Positions 8,194-17,330 of a stretch of DNA of 27,607 nt are shown here, piece after piece. Each line of letters begins with the position of its first letter. The first letter of the stretch is position 1. The DNA is taken from the NCBI GenBank assembly GCA_003427395.1, contig BFEA01000325.1:1477467-1505073 (forward strand), given 5' to 3'. The notes below the pieces were generated by a model that worked only from the letters and a program-made list of their open reading frames with translations, had not been told where the DNA came from and made no database searches. Both the position numbers and the translations under genes were made by a program. This stretch comes from Chara braunii (taxonomy: Eukaryota; Streptophyta; Charophyceae; Charales; Characeae).

Positions 8194-9919
8194 GGTGATG
8201 GCGAGGGTGACGGCGTATCCGACAGAGATTGAGAAGGAGAAGGAGATGTAGAGGAGATAGAATCATCGTCGAGAGAGGTTGATGGAGAAGGAGATGGAAC
8301 AGAGGGAAGAAGACGGAACAGAGGGAAGAAGACAAAGATAGGACACGTGGCGTGTGATGGGGCGAGCCGATCGACTGCCGAAAATCTCGGGGGCGAGGCG
8401 CACGGTGTCCACGCCATTGGGTCCGAGCTCAATCACTCGATACTGTCTGAAGAATCGTGGCGCTAGTTTACCCTGGCGCGCACATTTCCTTACCTGCACG
8501 ATGTCCCCTAACTTATATTGGGTCCTGGGACCCGCATTCCCGTTCCGGGCTTCGTAGCTTCGGACCTGTCGGCCATGGGCCAATTCGGTGGACCGTTGGC
8601 GCTTCCGAGCCAATCTAGGTAGGGACCGCTCCATGAGTTCCAATTGCCTCTTGGCTTTGTCCCGACCGGTGGCCCTTGTGGGGCGTCGGTTGAGTCCTGA
8701 TTCGTTTGGGAGGCTCGGTATCGATACACGCGACACTATTGGTCCGCAGCTGGAAGGGGCTCTGGCCTGTCGATTCGTGGGGTGTTCCGCGATGGACCGC
8801 CAAGATGTGGTCAACAATATCAGGCCAGGGTCGGGGGTCTCGTGCCGCAATATTCCGCCGCAAGGCCGTTTTTATCACCCTATTCTCGTTTTCCACTAAT
8901 CCGTTAGACTGGGACATGTGTGGGGCCGTGTGCTGTATGGAGACGCCGTGTATGACCAGGTTCCTCTCGACTTCTCCTCTAAATTCGACCCCATTGTCGG
9001 TCAGGATCTCCTCTGTGTCCTGGTGCATGCCCAGAAAACGGTTGACGTACCGCGTGATTTTTGCGGCTTGTCGTGTCTTGCAGGGGTAGGCCTCAATCCA
9101 CTTAGAAAAGTGGTCGACGAAAACCAGCAGAATTGAGCAGTCGCAACTATTCGGTCCAGGGGGCACCACTATATCAGTAGTATCCATACTAACCCTCTGA
9201 AACGGCCTTTCAACCACAGTTGGGACTATCGACCTAGGCGGTTGGGTTGGGGTCTTGTCAGCAGCGCAGACCTGGCAGTGTTGGACGATGAATTTAACAT
9301 NGTCTCGGATATTGGACCAGTACCATTGGTTTCTGTCAATCGCAGCCTCGGTAATGTGCACGGCAAAATGTGTCGCCGTTTCCTCGTGGGCGGTTCGTAC
9401 CCAGTCGTACCGCATGAACGGGTGCGGAACCACTAACCATGCTCCACTGCCGTCTGTTTTAGGCTTCTCTAACCGTCCATCCACCCATCGGTAATCCTGT
9501 GCTCTTTCATTGGCCCTCCTCCGATCCTCCTTGGAGAAGGTTTCGAGGGAGTTGCCTACCATCGTGGCTATTAAGGCGACATCTGTCCAGACTTCCGCTC
9601 TTCTAAACTTCTGGATTTTGTCGGGGCCTTCCGACGTGGCATCGAGGAATCGGGCTTCTGTCGGAATCTTGTTAGTGCGACATAAGGGACAGAACCAGGG
9701 TCTATCACTACTCCGATACTGTATGCACGCACCGTGAGCACGTGCGACACATTTCCGACAATCTACCCATTCAACATATCCCGTCCCTTTTGGACACATG
9801 TGAACGGAATAGACTCGAGAAATTGACTCGCAGAAATAGCAAAATTTGTCAGGAAGGGAGGCGAAAGAAGAGGATGGGGAAGAAAGAGAGGGAATCGGGA
9901 CATTACCTCCGTCACCCAT
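8190..9919 (-). pseudogene. Integrase ORF with N-terminal PHD-type finger; frame broken near the C-terminus
   Basis: Integrase inserts the cDNA into the host chromosome. Starts at ATG 9919, overlapping the RT-RNase H stop (ATGGGTGA). Residues 27-80 form a C4HC3 PHD-type finger (C27, C30, C54, C57, H62, C65, C77, C80, with Trp75 two residues before the last pair). The HHCC zinc domain follows (H178, H184, C215, C218), then the catalytic core with D246, D308 (LTDNG) and E343 (GLVEN), spacing D-x34-E. After SPFQL (387-391) the frame shifts between about 8700 and 8745. The C-terminal SH3-like/GPY-type region (KLGDIVQV...KLAPRF, 8335-8517) lies in another frame. A 19-bp duplication (8296-8333) shifts the frame again, and the Ser/Pro-rich tail ends at 8190. 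An N lies at 9301. No chromodomain is seen. Confidence 0.85.
8296..8333. repeat. 19-bp tandem duplication in the integrase C-terminus
   Basis: Two perfect adjacent copies of GGAACAGAGGGAAGAAGAC (8296-8314, 8315-8333). Nineteen is not a multiple of three, so the second copy shifts the integrase frame to an early stop at 8263. Confidence 0.9.
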
Positions 9920-11963
9920 TGCCCTTCACCGGCTTCTTGCCACGTGGAATAATCGCAACTTCTCCATACTTTGGACCGTTGTTGATGTCCGGGTCCTTCC
10001 ACGGTGTGATCTCTTCCGCTTTTGGTACTTTACCAGGTCGGTGCAAACGTGTCAGTCCGTCGGCGTTGTCGTGTCTCTCCGTTTTTCGATGAACAATGTC
10101 AAACTCATATTCTTGCAACCGCACCGCCCATCGTCCGATCATGCCCGTGTAGTTGGTTAGCTTCTTCAGAGTCAACGGAGGTTCATGATCGGTGACGAGC
10201 AGAAACTTCTGACCGTACAAATACGGGTGGAAGTGTTCGATACCCCAAACTACCGCATAGCATTCTCCTTGTGGCGAGGAATCGTTTTGTCGCTCGTCTG
10301 GCACCGTCCGGGAAGCGTACTCAATGACATGCTCCTTCCCATCGTTTCCCTTCTGCGCCAGAATGGCCGAAATAGCCTCCGACTGCCAGTCGGTGATGAG
10401 AATAAACTGCCGAGAGGGGTCCGGCCGGATCAGAATTGGGGCCGTGATGAGAGCATCCTTCAGGGCCCCGAAGGCTTGGTCGCACTCGTCATCCCAATGA
10501 AGGGGCTGTTCTTTTCGCAGCAGGTTTGTCAGAGGCCTTGATATAGTCGCGAACCCCTTGATGAACCGCCGGTAGTACGAGGCCAGGCCCAAGAAGGCTC
10601 GAACCTGCATCAATGAGGTCGGAATCGGGGCCTCCTTGACCGCCGCGACTTTTCGAGAGTCCGGCCTCAGGCCTCCACGTGTCACCACATACCCCAAGAA
10701 CGAGATTTCCGGGAGGAAAAACTCGCTCTTCTCCAGCGCAATCTTGAAACCTGTGTCTCTCAGCGCCCCCAACGTCCATTCGATGTGCCGCGCGTGTCCA
10801 TGAAACGTGTCCGAGTACACCAGAATGTCGTCCATGTACACAATGACACAGAAGTTGATCATCCCCTGAGTCAGTCGCGTCTTATTGACAAAATTATGAA
10901 AAGTCACATTCATCGCCCGCTGAAACGTGGCAGGCGCATTGCAGATTCCCATCGGGCATCGAACCCACTGCCACGTGTCTTCAAACAAAACGAAGGCAGT
11001 CTTGCGCCGATCTTCTTCTTTCACCAAGATATGATGAAACGCATGCCGAATGTCGAACTTGCTAAAGTAGTTAGCACACCCGATCACATCAAGTAGATCA
11101 TCAATCCGGGGAAGGGGATACACATCTTTAATCGTGATATCATTTAACTTTCGATAATCGATGCATGTGCGGACTGACCCATTCTTTTTAGAAACCAACA
11201 CAACTGGGAATGACCAGGGACCGGTGGCAGGCTCAATCCATCTGTTTGCCTCAAATTCCCTGATTCGCCGCAGGACCGTCTTGCGCTCTGTCAACGAGTA
11301 TCGGTACGACTTGCAGTGGATCGGGGAATGATTCCCAATCCGAATCTCATGCTGAACGACCACAGATAATCCAATATCGACATCGGACACGCTAATCGCC
11401 CCCCGATATTCTATTAAAATATCAGCGATCAACCGATGGATCTCATCAAGTACATACTGGGGCACATGCAATTCATACATTTTATCCAAAATCCGAACGT
11501 TAACCTGCTTCGTGTATATACGCTGAGTAGTGTCAGGCGGTGCAGATATAAAAGAGTGATCCGATCTCCAAGAAAACACAGTGGCCACCATCTGTGCTTC
11601 CTCCTCCCTAATCGCTGTATGATTTTCGGGGGTTATCCCGTCACAGATGTCTCGCCAGGGCACGTTTTTGGGCGAAATCTTGATCCCGAATTCATCGGAT
11701 CTCGCCTCGATTCGCTGAGGGGGTTCCAAAGAACCTGCTTCGGCTCCCAAACGCAACAACTGAACCTCTTTTGCGGGCTGAAGCAGGGATCGAGGTAAGC
11801 CAGTGAGATCGCAAAAGGAACGCTTGTCACTATACTGAAGGAGAAGGGGAGATACGCCTCCGTACAAGGTCCGAGGGGGTTCCAAGGAATCAACCATCTT
11901 TGAAATCTGTACGAGGGGTTCTCCCATGATCAACATATGAGCATTCCGTGTGGCTAGATGCAT
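9912..11963 (-). CDS. Reverse transcriptase-RNase H polyprotein, 683 aa
   Basis: Copies element RNA to cDNA and degrades the RNA strand inside the virus-like particle. Intact frame. Residues ~1-200 are an uncharacterised linker. RT proper follows: FPVVLVSKKNGSVRTCIDYR (252-271), first catalytic Asp in FSKFDIRHAF (D304), MGICNAPATFQR (338-349), and the YMDD box (376-379). The Ty3-type connection/thumb segment is FLGLASYYRRFIKGF (457-471). RNase H catalytic residues are D525, E567, D592 and D635. The TDWQSEA at D525 departs from the usual TDAS. The start ATG overlaps the gag-protease stop by 10 nt (ATGCATCTAG, frame relation -1), and the stop overlaps the integrase ATG by 8 nt (relation +1). 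Unlike most Ty3/gypsy elements, integrase is not in this frame. Confidence 0.95.
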   Translation of the reverse strand: MHLATRNAHMLIMGEPLVQISKMVDSLEPPRTLYGGVSPLLLQYSDKRSFCDLTGLPRSLLQPAKEVQLLRLGAEAGSLEPPQRIEARSDEFGIKISPKNVPWRDICDGITPENHTAIREEEAQMVATVFSWRSDHSFISAPPDTTQRIYTKQVNVRILDKMYELHVPQYVLDEIHRLIADILIEYRGAISVSDVDIGLSVVVQHEIRIGNHSPIHCKSYRYSLTERKTVLRRIREFEANRWIEPATGPWSFPVVLVSKKNGSVRTCIDYRKLNDITIKDVYPLPRIDDLLDVIGCANYFSKFDIRHAFHHILVKEEDRRKTAFVLFEDTWQWVRCPMGICNAPATFQRAMNVTFHNFVNKTRLTQGMINFCVIVYMDDILVYSDTFHGHARHIEWTLGALRDTGFKIALEKSEFFLPEISFLGYVVTRGGLRPDSRKVAAVKEAPIPTSLMQVRAFLGLASYYRRFIKGFATISRPLTNLLRKEQPLHWDDECDQAFGALKDALITAPILIRPDPSRQFILITDWQSEAISAILAQKGNDGKEHVIEYASRTVPDERQNDSSPQGECYAVVWGIEHFHPYLYGQKFLLVTDHEPPLTLKKLTNYTGMIGRWAVRLQEYEFDIVHRKTERHDNADGLTRLHRPGKVPKAEEITPWKDPDINNGPKYGEVAIIPRGKKPVKGNG

Positions 11964-14137
11964 GGTACGCGCAATAGTGCGAGGCAGCGGGTATTGAATC
12001 CGCTGCCGTAATAACTGTGTAACGACGGATCGTCGTCGTCGTCGCTCCCCGCGTTGTTCGATGATTGGCCTCTGTCCAGAGGTGCACTCCAGGAGTCCAT
12101 GCAGAACGCTCCCATTGTTTCCGGAGAAATTTGGGGTACTACCTTAACCGTCGTTCGAAGAGTTAGTCTCATAGGTACTACATACGGCTTTCCCCCGGTA
12201 TTCCGGAGAATGACGGATCGGCGTTCGAAGTCCAAATTAGCACGCAACGCCACTAATGCAAGAAGCCCGAATAGGACGTCATACGTATTCACATCCAGCA
12301 CCACAACATCTCCTAAAGCATGCACTTTTCCCAATCGGAACGCGACATTCGTCATACGCCCTACTGTCTTGATCTTCTCCTCATCAGCCGATACGAGCTG
12401 GTCCTTTTCGGTTAGCATAATCAAATCATTCTTCCTATCCGCTCTCTCGACTACTCGGAGGGATATCGCTAGGACAGCCGCTCCCGAATCTATGATCGCA
12501 CTATACGGCACTCCCCAGACTTCAATATCACATTCGGCTGATTTCCACGGAATCGGCTCGATCCGAAGAAAGTGGTCGTCTTTCTGTATTAATCCGACTC
12601 GGATGGGATCAGGGGCGACGTCCACCTTTTTCTCCGAAGGCGGCGCCTTCGCCTTCTGATCTTTTGCGCGTGCAAGGGCGAATCGCTTCCGGTTCGCTTT
12701 GCAATGCTGCATCATTCGTTCGTTCGCCTGTTCCGAGATGGAGAGTAGGTGGCCGATTGGGAGAGGGATTCGATGATCCAGTGCTCGGGTGACTTCAAGG
12801 ATATCGATTTCTCCTGTGACAAAGGTAGGGTCACCCGTCTCCATTTCGCTCACCGAAGGCCGCCATTCGGCGACATCTCTGGACTCGAGTTCCAGTCGAA
12901 TTGTCCCAATCATTCCTAGCCCCGGGTATCCTAGTGATACGTACTGCTCCAGCGGGATAAGCTCAGCTGCTTCCTCACTGGAAATCATCATTCCCGTACT
13001 TCCCCCCTGATCATCCATTACGGCTCCTACACGTCCTGGACCGTTAGCTATGGGAGCTGCAGCTGCAGGCGCGATCCCGGATCGAGGCTGCATGGCACGA
13101 TGGGGGCAATCTCGAGCCAAGTGTCCCGGTTGATGACATGTAAAACAGGCATTTGTCGCTGTCCCGGCTGGCCCCGCTGCCACTTGGGCAGCAGCCATGC
13201 CTCCCTGCATCGGTGCTCGCACCGCAATGGGTCGCATATTCCGCATCATAGCTTCTAATCGGGCGTTGTGCTCTCGCTGTTCCTTCTTGCTTTCCTGGAT
13301 TAGACTAGCCAATGTTTTAGTTAGCTCCAAGATAGCAGTAGACTCACTCGTTTTTGCGGGTGACTCGATGGTGGGTGGCAGTGGAGGTGGCTGAGTTGCG
13401 GTTGGGGACGCCATTACCGGGATCTGCCTGTCTATAGTCACTCCATGGGGTGCGGTCCTCGGTGTTACCTGTTCTACATACATAACTGGTCCAGCTACGA
13501 ATCCCATGTTTTCAAATTTGTTTTGTAGTGCGGCCAGTTCCGCCCTTGCTTTCACAAGTTCGGACGAGTCTCCTTCTCTACCGTAATCCTCATTTTCTAA
13601 GAAGCTAGCTGCGAATTTCCACTCCATCTCTTCTGCAGCGTCCATAATTTGTTGCAGCGTGTGATTAATGGGAGAGAAGTTTTTACGTAGCTTCCCCCGA
13701 ATTGTTCTGTTACGTAGTCCGTCAATGAACAGGTTCCGGCCTACCTGCTCGCCCCGCTCAGTCTTTACAAACATTCGATAGAATCTGTTTCGATACTCGG
13801 TAATGGATTCGAGTGGTTTCTGGACTCGATCTTTGATCATATAGAGTGCTTATTCGGGGTGAACATAATCGAAGTGGCTCATGAAATCCCGCTCGAATGT
13901 GGGAAGATCCACCCATACGTAAGTGTTATACCAATGATGGGCATCTCCCCCCATCCGCGCGGGGAAGTTGATCTGAGCTTCATCGTTCGTATACCGCTGA
14001 GCTCGGAACGTGGCTAACCATGCTCCGGCGAGATGGTGTGCTGGGTCAAATAAATAAAGATCCGGTGGAGCCACAGGGGTTCGCGCAGGCGGGTTAGGCG
14101 GTTGATTGGGGATGACCGCCGCAGCGGCCGCAGCCAT
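11954..14137 (-). pseudogene. gag-protease, interrupted by one in-frame TAA
   Basis: Structural protein plus aspartic protease. ATG at 14137 (MAAAAAAVIP) is the first Met downstream of the primer site. After 95 codons a TAA (13852-13850) interrupts; the same frame resumes and stays open for 628 codons from the Met at 13840. The capsid-like region spans the stop (DAHHWYNTY before it, ITEYRNRFYRMF after). A coiled-coil-like Ala/Leu/Glu segment lies at 95-115 and again near 165-200 of the downstream part. The CCHC knuckle CFTCHQPGHLARDC is at 232-245 and the retropepsin motif AIIDSGAA at 448-455. Protease in the gag frame, with RT in a separate overlapping frame, is one known Ty3-type layout. 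The TAA is one C-to-T change from CAA, so simple nonsense mutation is likeliest; readthrough is not excluded. Confidence 0.9.
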
Positions 14138-14287
14138 TGCGCCTGCTCGCCTTGTGGCGGATGTTCGGCTTCGTGTAGCTACAGGACTATGTCGACGTAT
14201 ATTACCAGCTGGAGGGCGCCTACGTGGAGCCAGATCGCCTCGCCTTAGCCAGTATTGAGTCCACACACCCTTATCGCTTAGCCACGT
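14138..14287 (-). other. 5' leader between the primer site and gag ATG
   Basis: About 150 nt. The gag frame is also open upstream through the leader into the LTR (to an ATG at 14485), but the leader-encoded part is Arg/Pro-rich and the LTR part is non-homologous to gag, so I place the start at 14137. A packaging signal may lie here; none is recognisable by eye. Confidence 0.5.
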
Positions 14288-14304
14288 GTCGGGCTCCGAT
14301 ACCA
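14288..14304 (-). promoter_or_regulatory. Primer binding site, tRNA-iMet type
   Basis: Minus strand reads TGGTATCGGAGCCCGAC. The first 13 bases match the common plant retrotransposon primer site TGGTATCAGAGCC, complementary to the 3' end of initiator tRNA-Met, with one A-to-G difference. It directly abuts the LTR remnant ending GTGAGGT, fixing element orientation. Confidence 0.88.
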
Positions 14305-14521
14305 ACCTCACGCCCGACGCGACTTCCTGATCGAAGTGGGATGGGGGCCTGGAAGTGCGAAGAGGGGTGTGCCAAGGATTTTTGGGAAAGTGGGGGTTGA
14401 AGTCCCAGGTCGGAATTGGGATCTTCTGTGACCGAGCTCGAGGGTCGTGGGTACAATACTGCAGTAGAGCAGGGCAAACACGCAATTACCACCTATCTCA
14501 CCGCTTCGGGTTTGATGGGGA

Positions 14522-14992
14522 TCACCGGGGTGCGGGGGACTGCCGCGCGTCCTGCCTGGGGACTCGAAAGGGGGTCGATCGTTGACCACGCTGCGGGTTA
14601 TGGGCGCACTGGTCAAAGCGAGGAGCACGCGGGTGGCGCCTGAGTAAACACTCCCTGCACGGTTCAGGCCAATACGCGGCTATGACCCGCAAGGGCACCA
14701 CTGTGAGCTGGTGATATGGGAGGAGAACACGGAAGGGAGGGTAATTAGTGGCGACAACCACGAATCCGGGAGAGGTGTAATATTGTGTGTAATCCGGTTC
14801 GGGATAGTCTGCTCCGCATGGATCATTGGTTATCGCGCGGTGGAATTCCCGCTCGCACACTTGGTTTCTCGTGTAATTCGGGAATTCCGGATACGCTCCT
14901 CGCGTGCAATAGTACTCCCGGTGGGATTCCTGAATCCAGGGCTCAAAGTATTCCCTATCCCAAGATGAGCTAGAGCCTGAGGACCGTGTCAT
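14522..14992 (-). CDS. LTR-internal ORF, 156 aa, unknown function (5' LTR copy)
   Basis: Twin of the 4035-4505 frame, the same length with no indel. In this LTR it lies ~1 kb downstream of the TATA candidate and upstream of gag, so a transcript starting in the LTR would contain it as a leader ORF. Tyr/Pro/Arg-rich, with no recognised domain. Relative to the other copy, changes include Cys-to-His, His-to-Arg, Arg-to-Cys (twice), Trp-to-Leu and Leu-to-Pro. See the left copy for alternatives. Confidence 0.3.
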   Translation of the reverse strand: MTRSSGSSSSWDREYFEPWIQESHREYYCTRGAYPEFPNYTRNQVCEREFHRAITNDPCGADYPEPDYTQYYTSPGFVVVATNYPPFRVLLPYHQLTVVPLRVIAAYWPEPCRECLLRRHPRAPRFDQCAHNPQRGQRSTPFRVPRQDARQSPAPR

Positions 14993-15406
14993 CGTTGCGT
15001 GTGGTTCTCAGTCATGGGTTCTCGGGTATGCTCGACGTAATTTTTGGGTCGGGATGATGACGTCGATTACGAACTCAAAACGACAATCTGCACATACATC
15101 CAGCCTAATGATAGCGGGCAACTCGTACCATCTACACATCACGATGCAATCAAAACTTCACGAGGTTGTGAGCAACTAATCCCATACATTAGTGAGGGGC
15201 GAGAGGAAACGATGCGCATTCCATCCATTCATCCATGTCGACAAAAAGGCAATCAAAAGAGAAGGAAATGCAGGATCTGCCAATTCAGGCGAAAACCAAA
15301 ACAGAGATATCGAATCGAAGGATAGGGGGCAGTCGCCCAATCAAAATTTATGTACACATAAGAGAGGGGAAGAGATAAGAAACTGCAAACCCATGTCCAC
15401 ACAACC

Positions 15407-15408
<2 letters not shown>

Positions 15409-15453
<45 letters not shown>

Positions 15454-15663
15454 NNNNNNNNNNNNNNNNNNNNNNNNNNNNNNNNNNNNNNNNNNNNNNN
15501 NNNNNNNNNNNNNNNNNNNNNNNNNNNNNNNNNNNNNNNNNNNNNNNNNNNNNNNNNNNNNNNNNNNNNNNNNNNNNNNNNNNNNNNNNNNNNNNNNNNN
15601 NNNNNNNNNNNNNNNNNNNNNNNNNNNNNNNNNNNNNNNNNNNNNNNNNNNNNNNNNNNNNNN

Positions 15664-15714
<51 letters not shown>
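15409..15714. repeat. (CT)n microsatellite with 210-base assembly gap
   Basis: CT run 15409-15453, N 15454-15663, CT run 15664-15714. True length is unknown. The gap lies entirely inside the microsatellite. Confidence 0.95.
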
Positions 15715-15716
<2 letters not shown>

Positions 15717-15964
15717 ATGCGGACAGTCCGTCGTCACGCAGCAACCTGCGAAGCTGTCACCCCGCTGAACCCTCCTGCACCCGTCAGGTTCGCTCGTGCC
15801 CACAGTCCGTCGTGGCCCACGTCAACCCCGCGCATTCGGCGTCAGCTCGTCGGATCGCCCAACTCCGCCTCTGCTCACCTCTTACCTCGCTCGTGTGCCG
15901 ATCTCACATCGCGCAACCCCGAGCTTCCAGTTTTCTAAGAGAGCAAGTTAATCGCGCAGCCGGA

Positions 15965-15971
15965 ATTTATA
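15965..15971 (-). promoter_or_regulatory. TATA-box candidate of the 5' LTR promoter
   Basis: TATAAAT on the minus strand in GCTATAAATTCCGG, conserved in both LTRs, about 800 bp inside the LTR from its 5' end. Transcription would begin roughly 30 bp downstream (near 15935), making the outer ~830 bp U3. A start site is inferred, not seen. Confidence 0.45.
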
Positions 15972-16770
15972 GCGTGCGTGCATGCGCGAAGAACACGGAA
16001 TTACAAGGACGTAGATAGATGGGGGAAAGGGAGTGCCTACGTTTGCATGGCCGGGCCGCGGCTTGGGGGACGTACCCACTCCACGCATCGATCCGAACAT
16101 GCAACCGCGGCTACTCGATGTAGGCAGGGTGGGGGGAAGAAAGAAACGAGGCGGGAAGAAGAAGAAGCAAGAAACAGAAAGATACAGTTACAAAAGTGTG
16201 CGCCAAAAATTACAGTTGCAAAAGGATTAAGGCGCCAATCAATCAAGGTTCCGGCGCAGCAGCAAGAAAGAGCGCGCGAGCATGCAGAGCAGCGCCCTGA
16301 AAAGCAGGAATTCCAAAATTCCTAAATTCCTAGCTAGCCTGCCGAAAAGGTCCGAAAAGAAAATTAAAATTCCGAAGGCCGTATGGCTCCGACCAAGATT
16401 CGAAAAGAAAATTCAAAAAGAGACACCGAAATTCCCGCGTGATGTTTGCGCACCCAAAAGTTTGACACAACCAAATTGAAAGAAAAGAAGGGAAACGAAA
16501 GAAAAGAAGGGAAACAAAAGAAAAGAAGAGACGTCAACGTTTATTGATCGCGCACTCGGCGTGCACTTCGCATCCGACCAAGTTTTGCCCCCTTTTCCCC
16601 TGGTATTCCCGAATTGTCCCCAACTGTCATCAGGGGCTCGTGCGAGAACGAAGAAACAAAAAAAGAGCAAGGACACACATGCAATTTTCCATCTACCCAT
16701 CCAATCGATGTGGGGCCCCGCTCAGCACTTCGCGCCAAAAGTCGCGCATTACAGAAGCTAGTTCGTCACA

Positions 16771-16774
16771 CCAT
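16771..16774. other. Target-site duplication CCAT (right copy)
   Basis: Matches 3802-3805, directly outside the LTR terminus CGTCACA. Confidence 0.75.
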
Positions 16775-17330
16775 ACCAGTGGTAAACACTTCGTGTACAT
16801 GGCAACCACCCCTCGAGCGGCCCCCTTTCTCCATGCTGGTTATACAGAAGCACTATCTCTGTCTCTCCCATAACACATTTCTCCCAAATCCTCCAAGACC
16901 TTTTCCGACTTTACGATTGTCTCCTCTCTTATTAATGACCCATCCCCCAGCACATGCAGCGCAATGCCTCGCAAGCTTCCTTACTATCTCATCTCACACC
17001 ATCTGTACAACCATCAGCAGCTCAATGTGGAAGGAAGGAGGGAGGGGTGTATTTATTGTGCCCGAAGAACAGAAGGCATGAAGGAGCATGGCATCTGAGG
17101 GGAAGGGGAACACTCGAACAAAGGGAAGATGGATCCAACTGGACTAGAGAAGCCCACATAAGGGAAATTATCTGCTTTTAAAGGGGAGGGGGGGGGTTGT
17201 GGGGACAGGAGGGAAAATAGTAAATTACTTAAACGTGTGGTGGATGAAGGGGGAAATCCCCAGATGGGGACGGACTATGCTGCGAGTCATAGAACTGCAA
17301 TTTTGAAGTCCCTGCCGATGGTAAGTTGGA
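16775..17330. other. Gene-free stretch
   Basis: No gene, RNA or element recognised. Frames on both strands are short and without motifs. A G-rich run lies at about 17184-17200. Confidence 0.5.

Larger units (their letters stand above)
3806..16770 (-). mobile_element. Ty3/gypsy LTR retrotransposon, complete but decayed
   Basis: Element transcribed right to left: 5' LTR (14305-16770), primer site, gag-protease, RT-RNase H, integrase, three extra ORFs, 3' LTR (3806-6042). The order protease-RT-RNase H-integrase is diagnostic of Ty3/gypsy rather than Ty1/copia. LTR ends are TGTGACG...CGTCACA and the flanks carry CCAT duplications. Length is ~12.97 kb including a 210-base N gap. No chromodomain follows the integrase; a PHD-type finger precedes it. 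Consecutive ORFs overlap by stop/start codons. Damage: in-frame stop in gag, integrase frame disruption, a 19-bp duplication in the integrase tail, a clipped 5' LTR end, and no polypurine tract visible next to the 3' LTR. Confidence 0.93.
14305..16770 (-). repeat. 5' LTR (right copy), ~2466 bp with N gap
   Basis: Pairs with 3806-6042. Its outer end is intact (TTCGTCACA, followed by CCAT), but the inner end next to the primer site lacks the terminal TTTGGGCGTCACA-like segment of the other copy. Differences from the left LTR are nearly all transitions, ~4% over the first 700 bp. One extra ~19-bp AAAAGAAGGGAAACRAAAG unit is present near 16490-16515. A 210-base N gap sits inside the (CT)n run. 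Confidence 0.93.

Noticed and set aside
8190-8432. Separate 80-codon ORF starting at 8432
   Set aside because: Its second half is better explained as the Ser/Pro-rich integrase tail displaced by the 19-bp duplication.
6683-11963. Programmed -1 frameshifting at every ORF junction
   Set aside because: RT/integrase requires the +1 relation and no X-XXY-YYZ heptamer was seen at the overlaps; not formally excluded at individual sites.
12054-12659. 201-codon plus-strand ORF and other plus ORFs over 7750-13394
   Set aside because: Antisense to gag, pol and ORF4, which have recognised domains or conserved layout on the minus strand.
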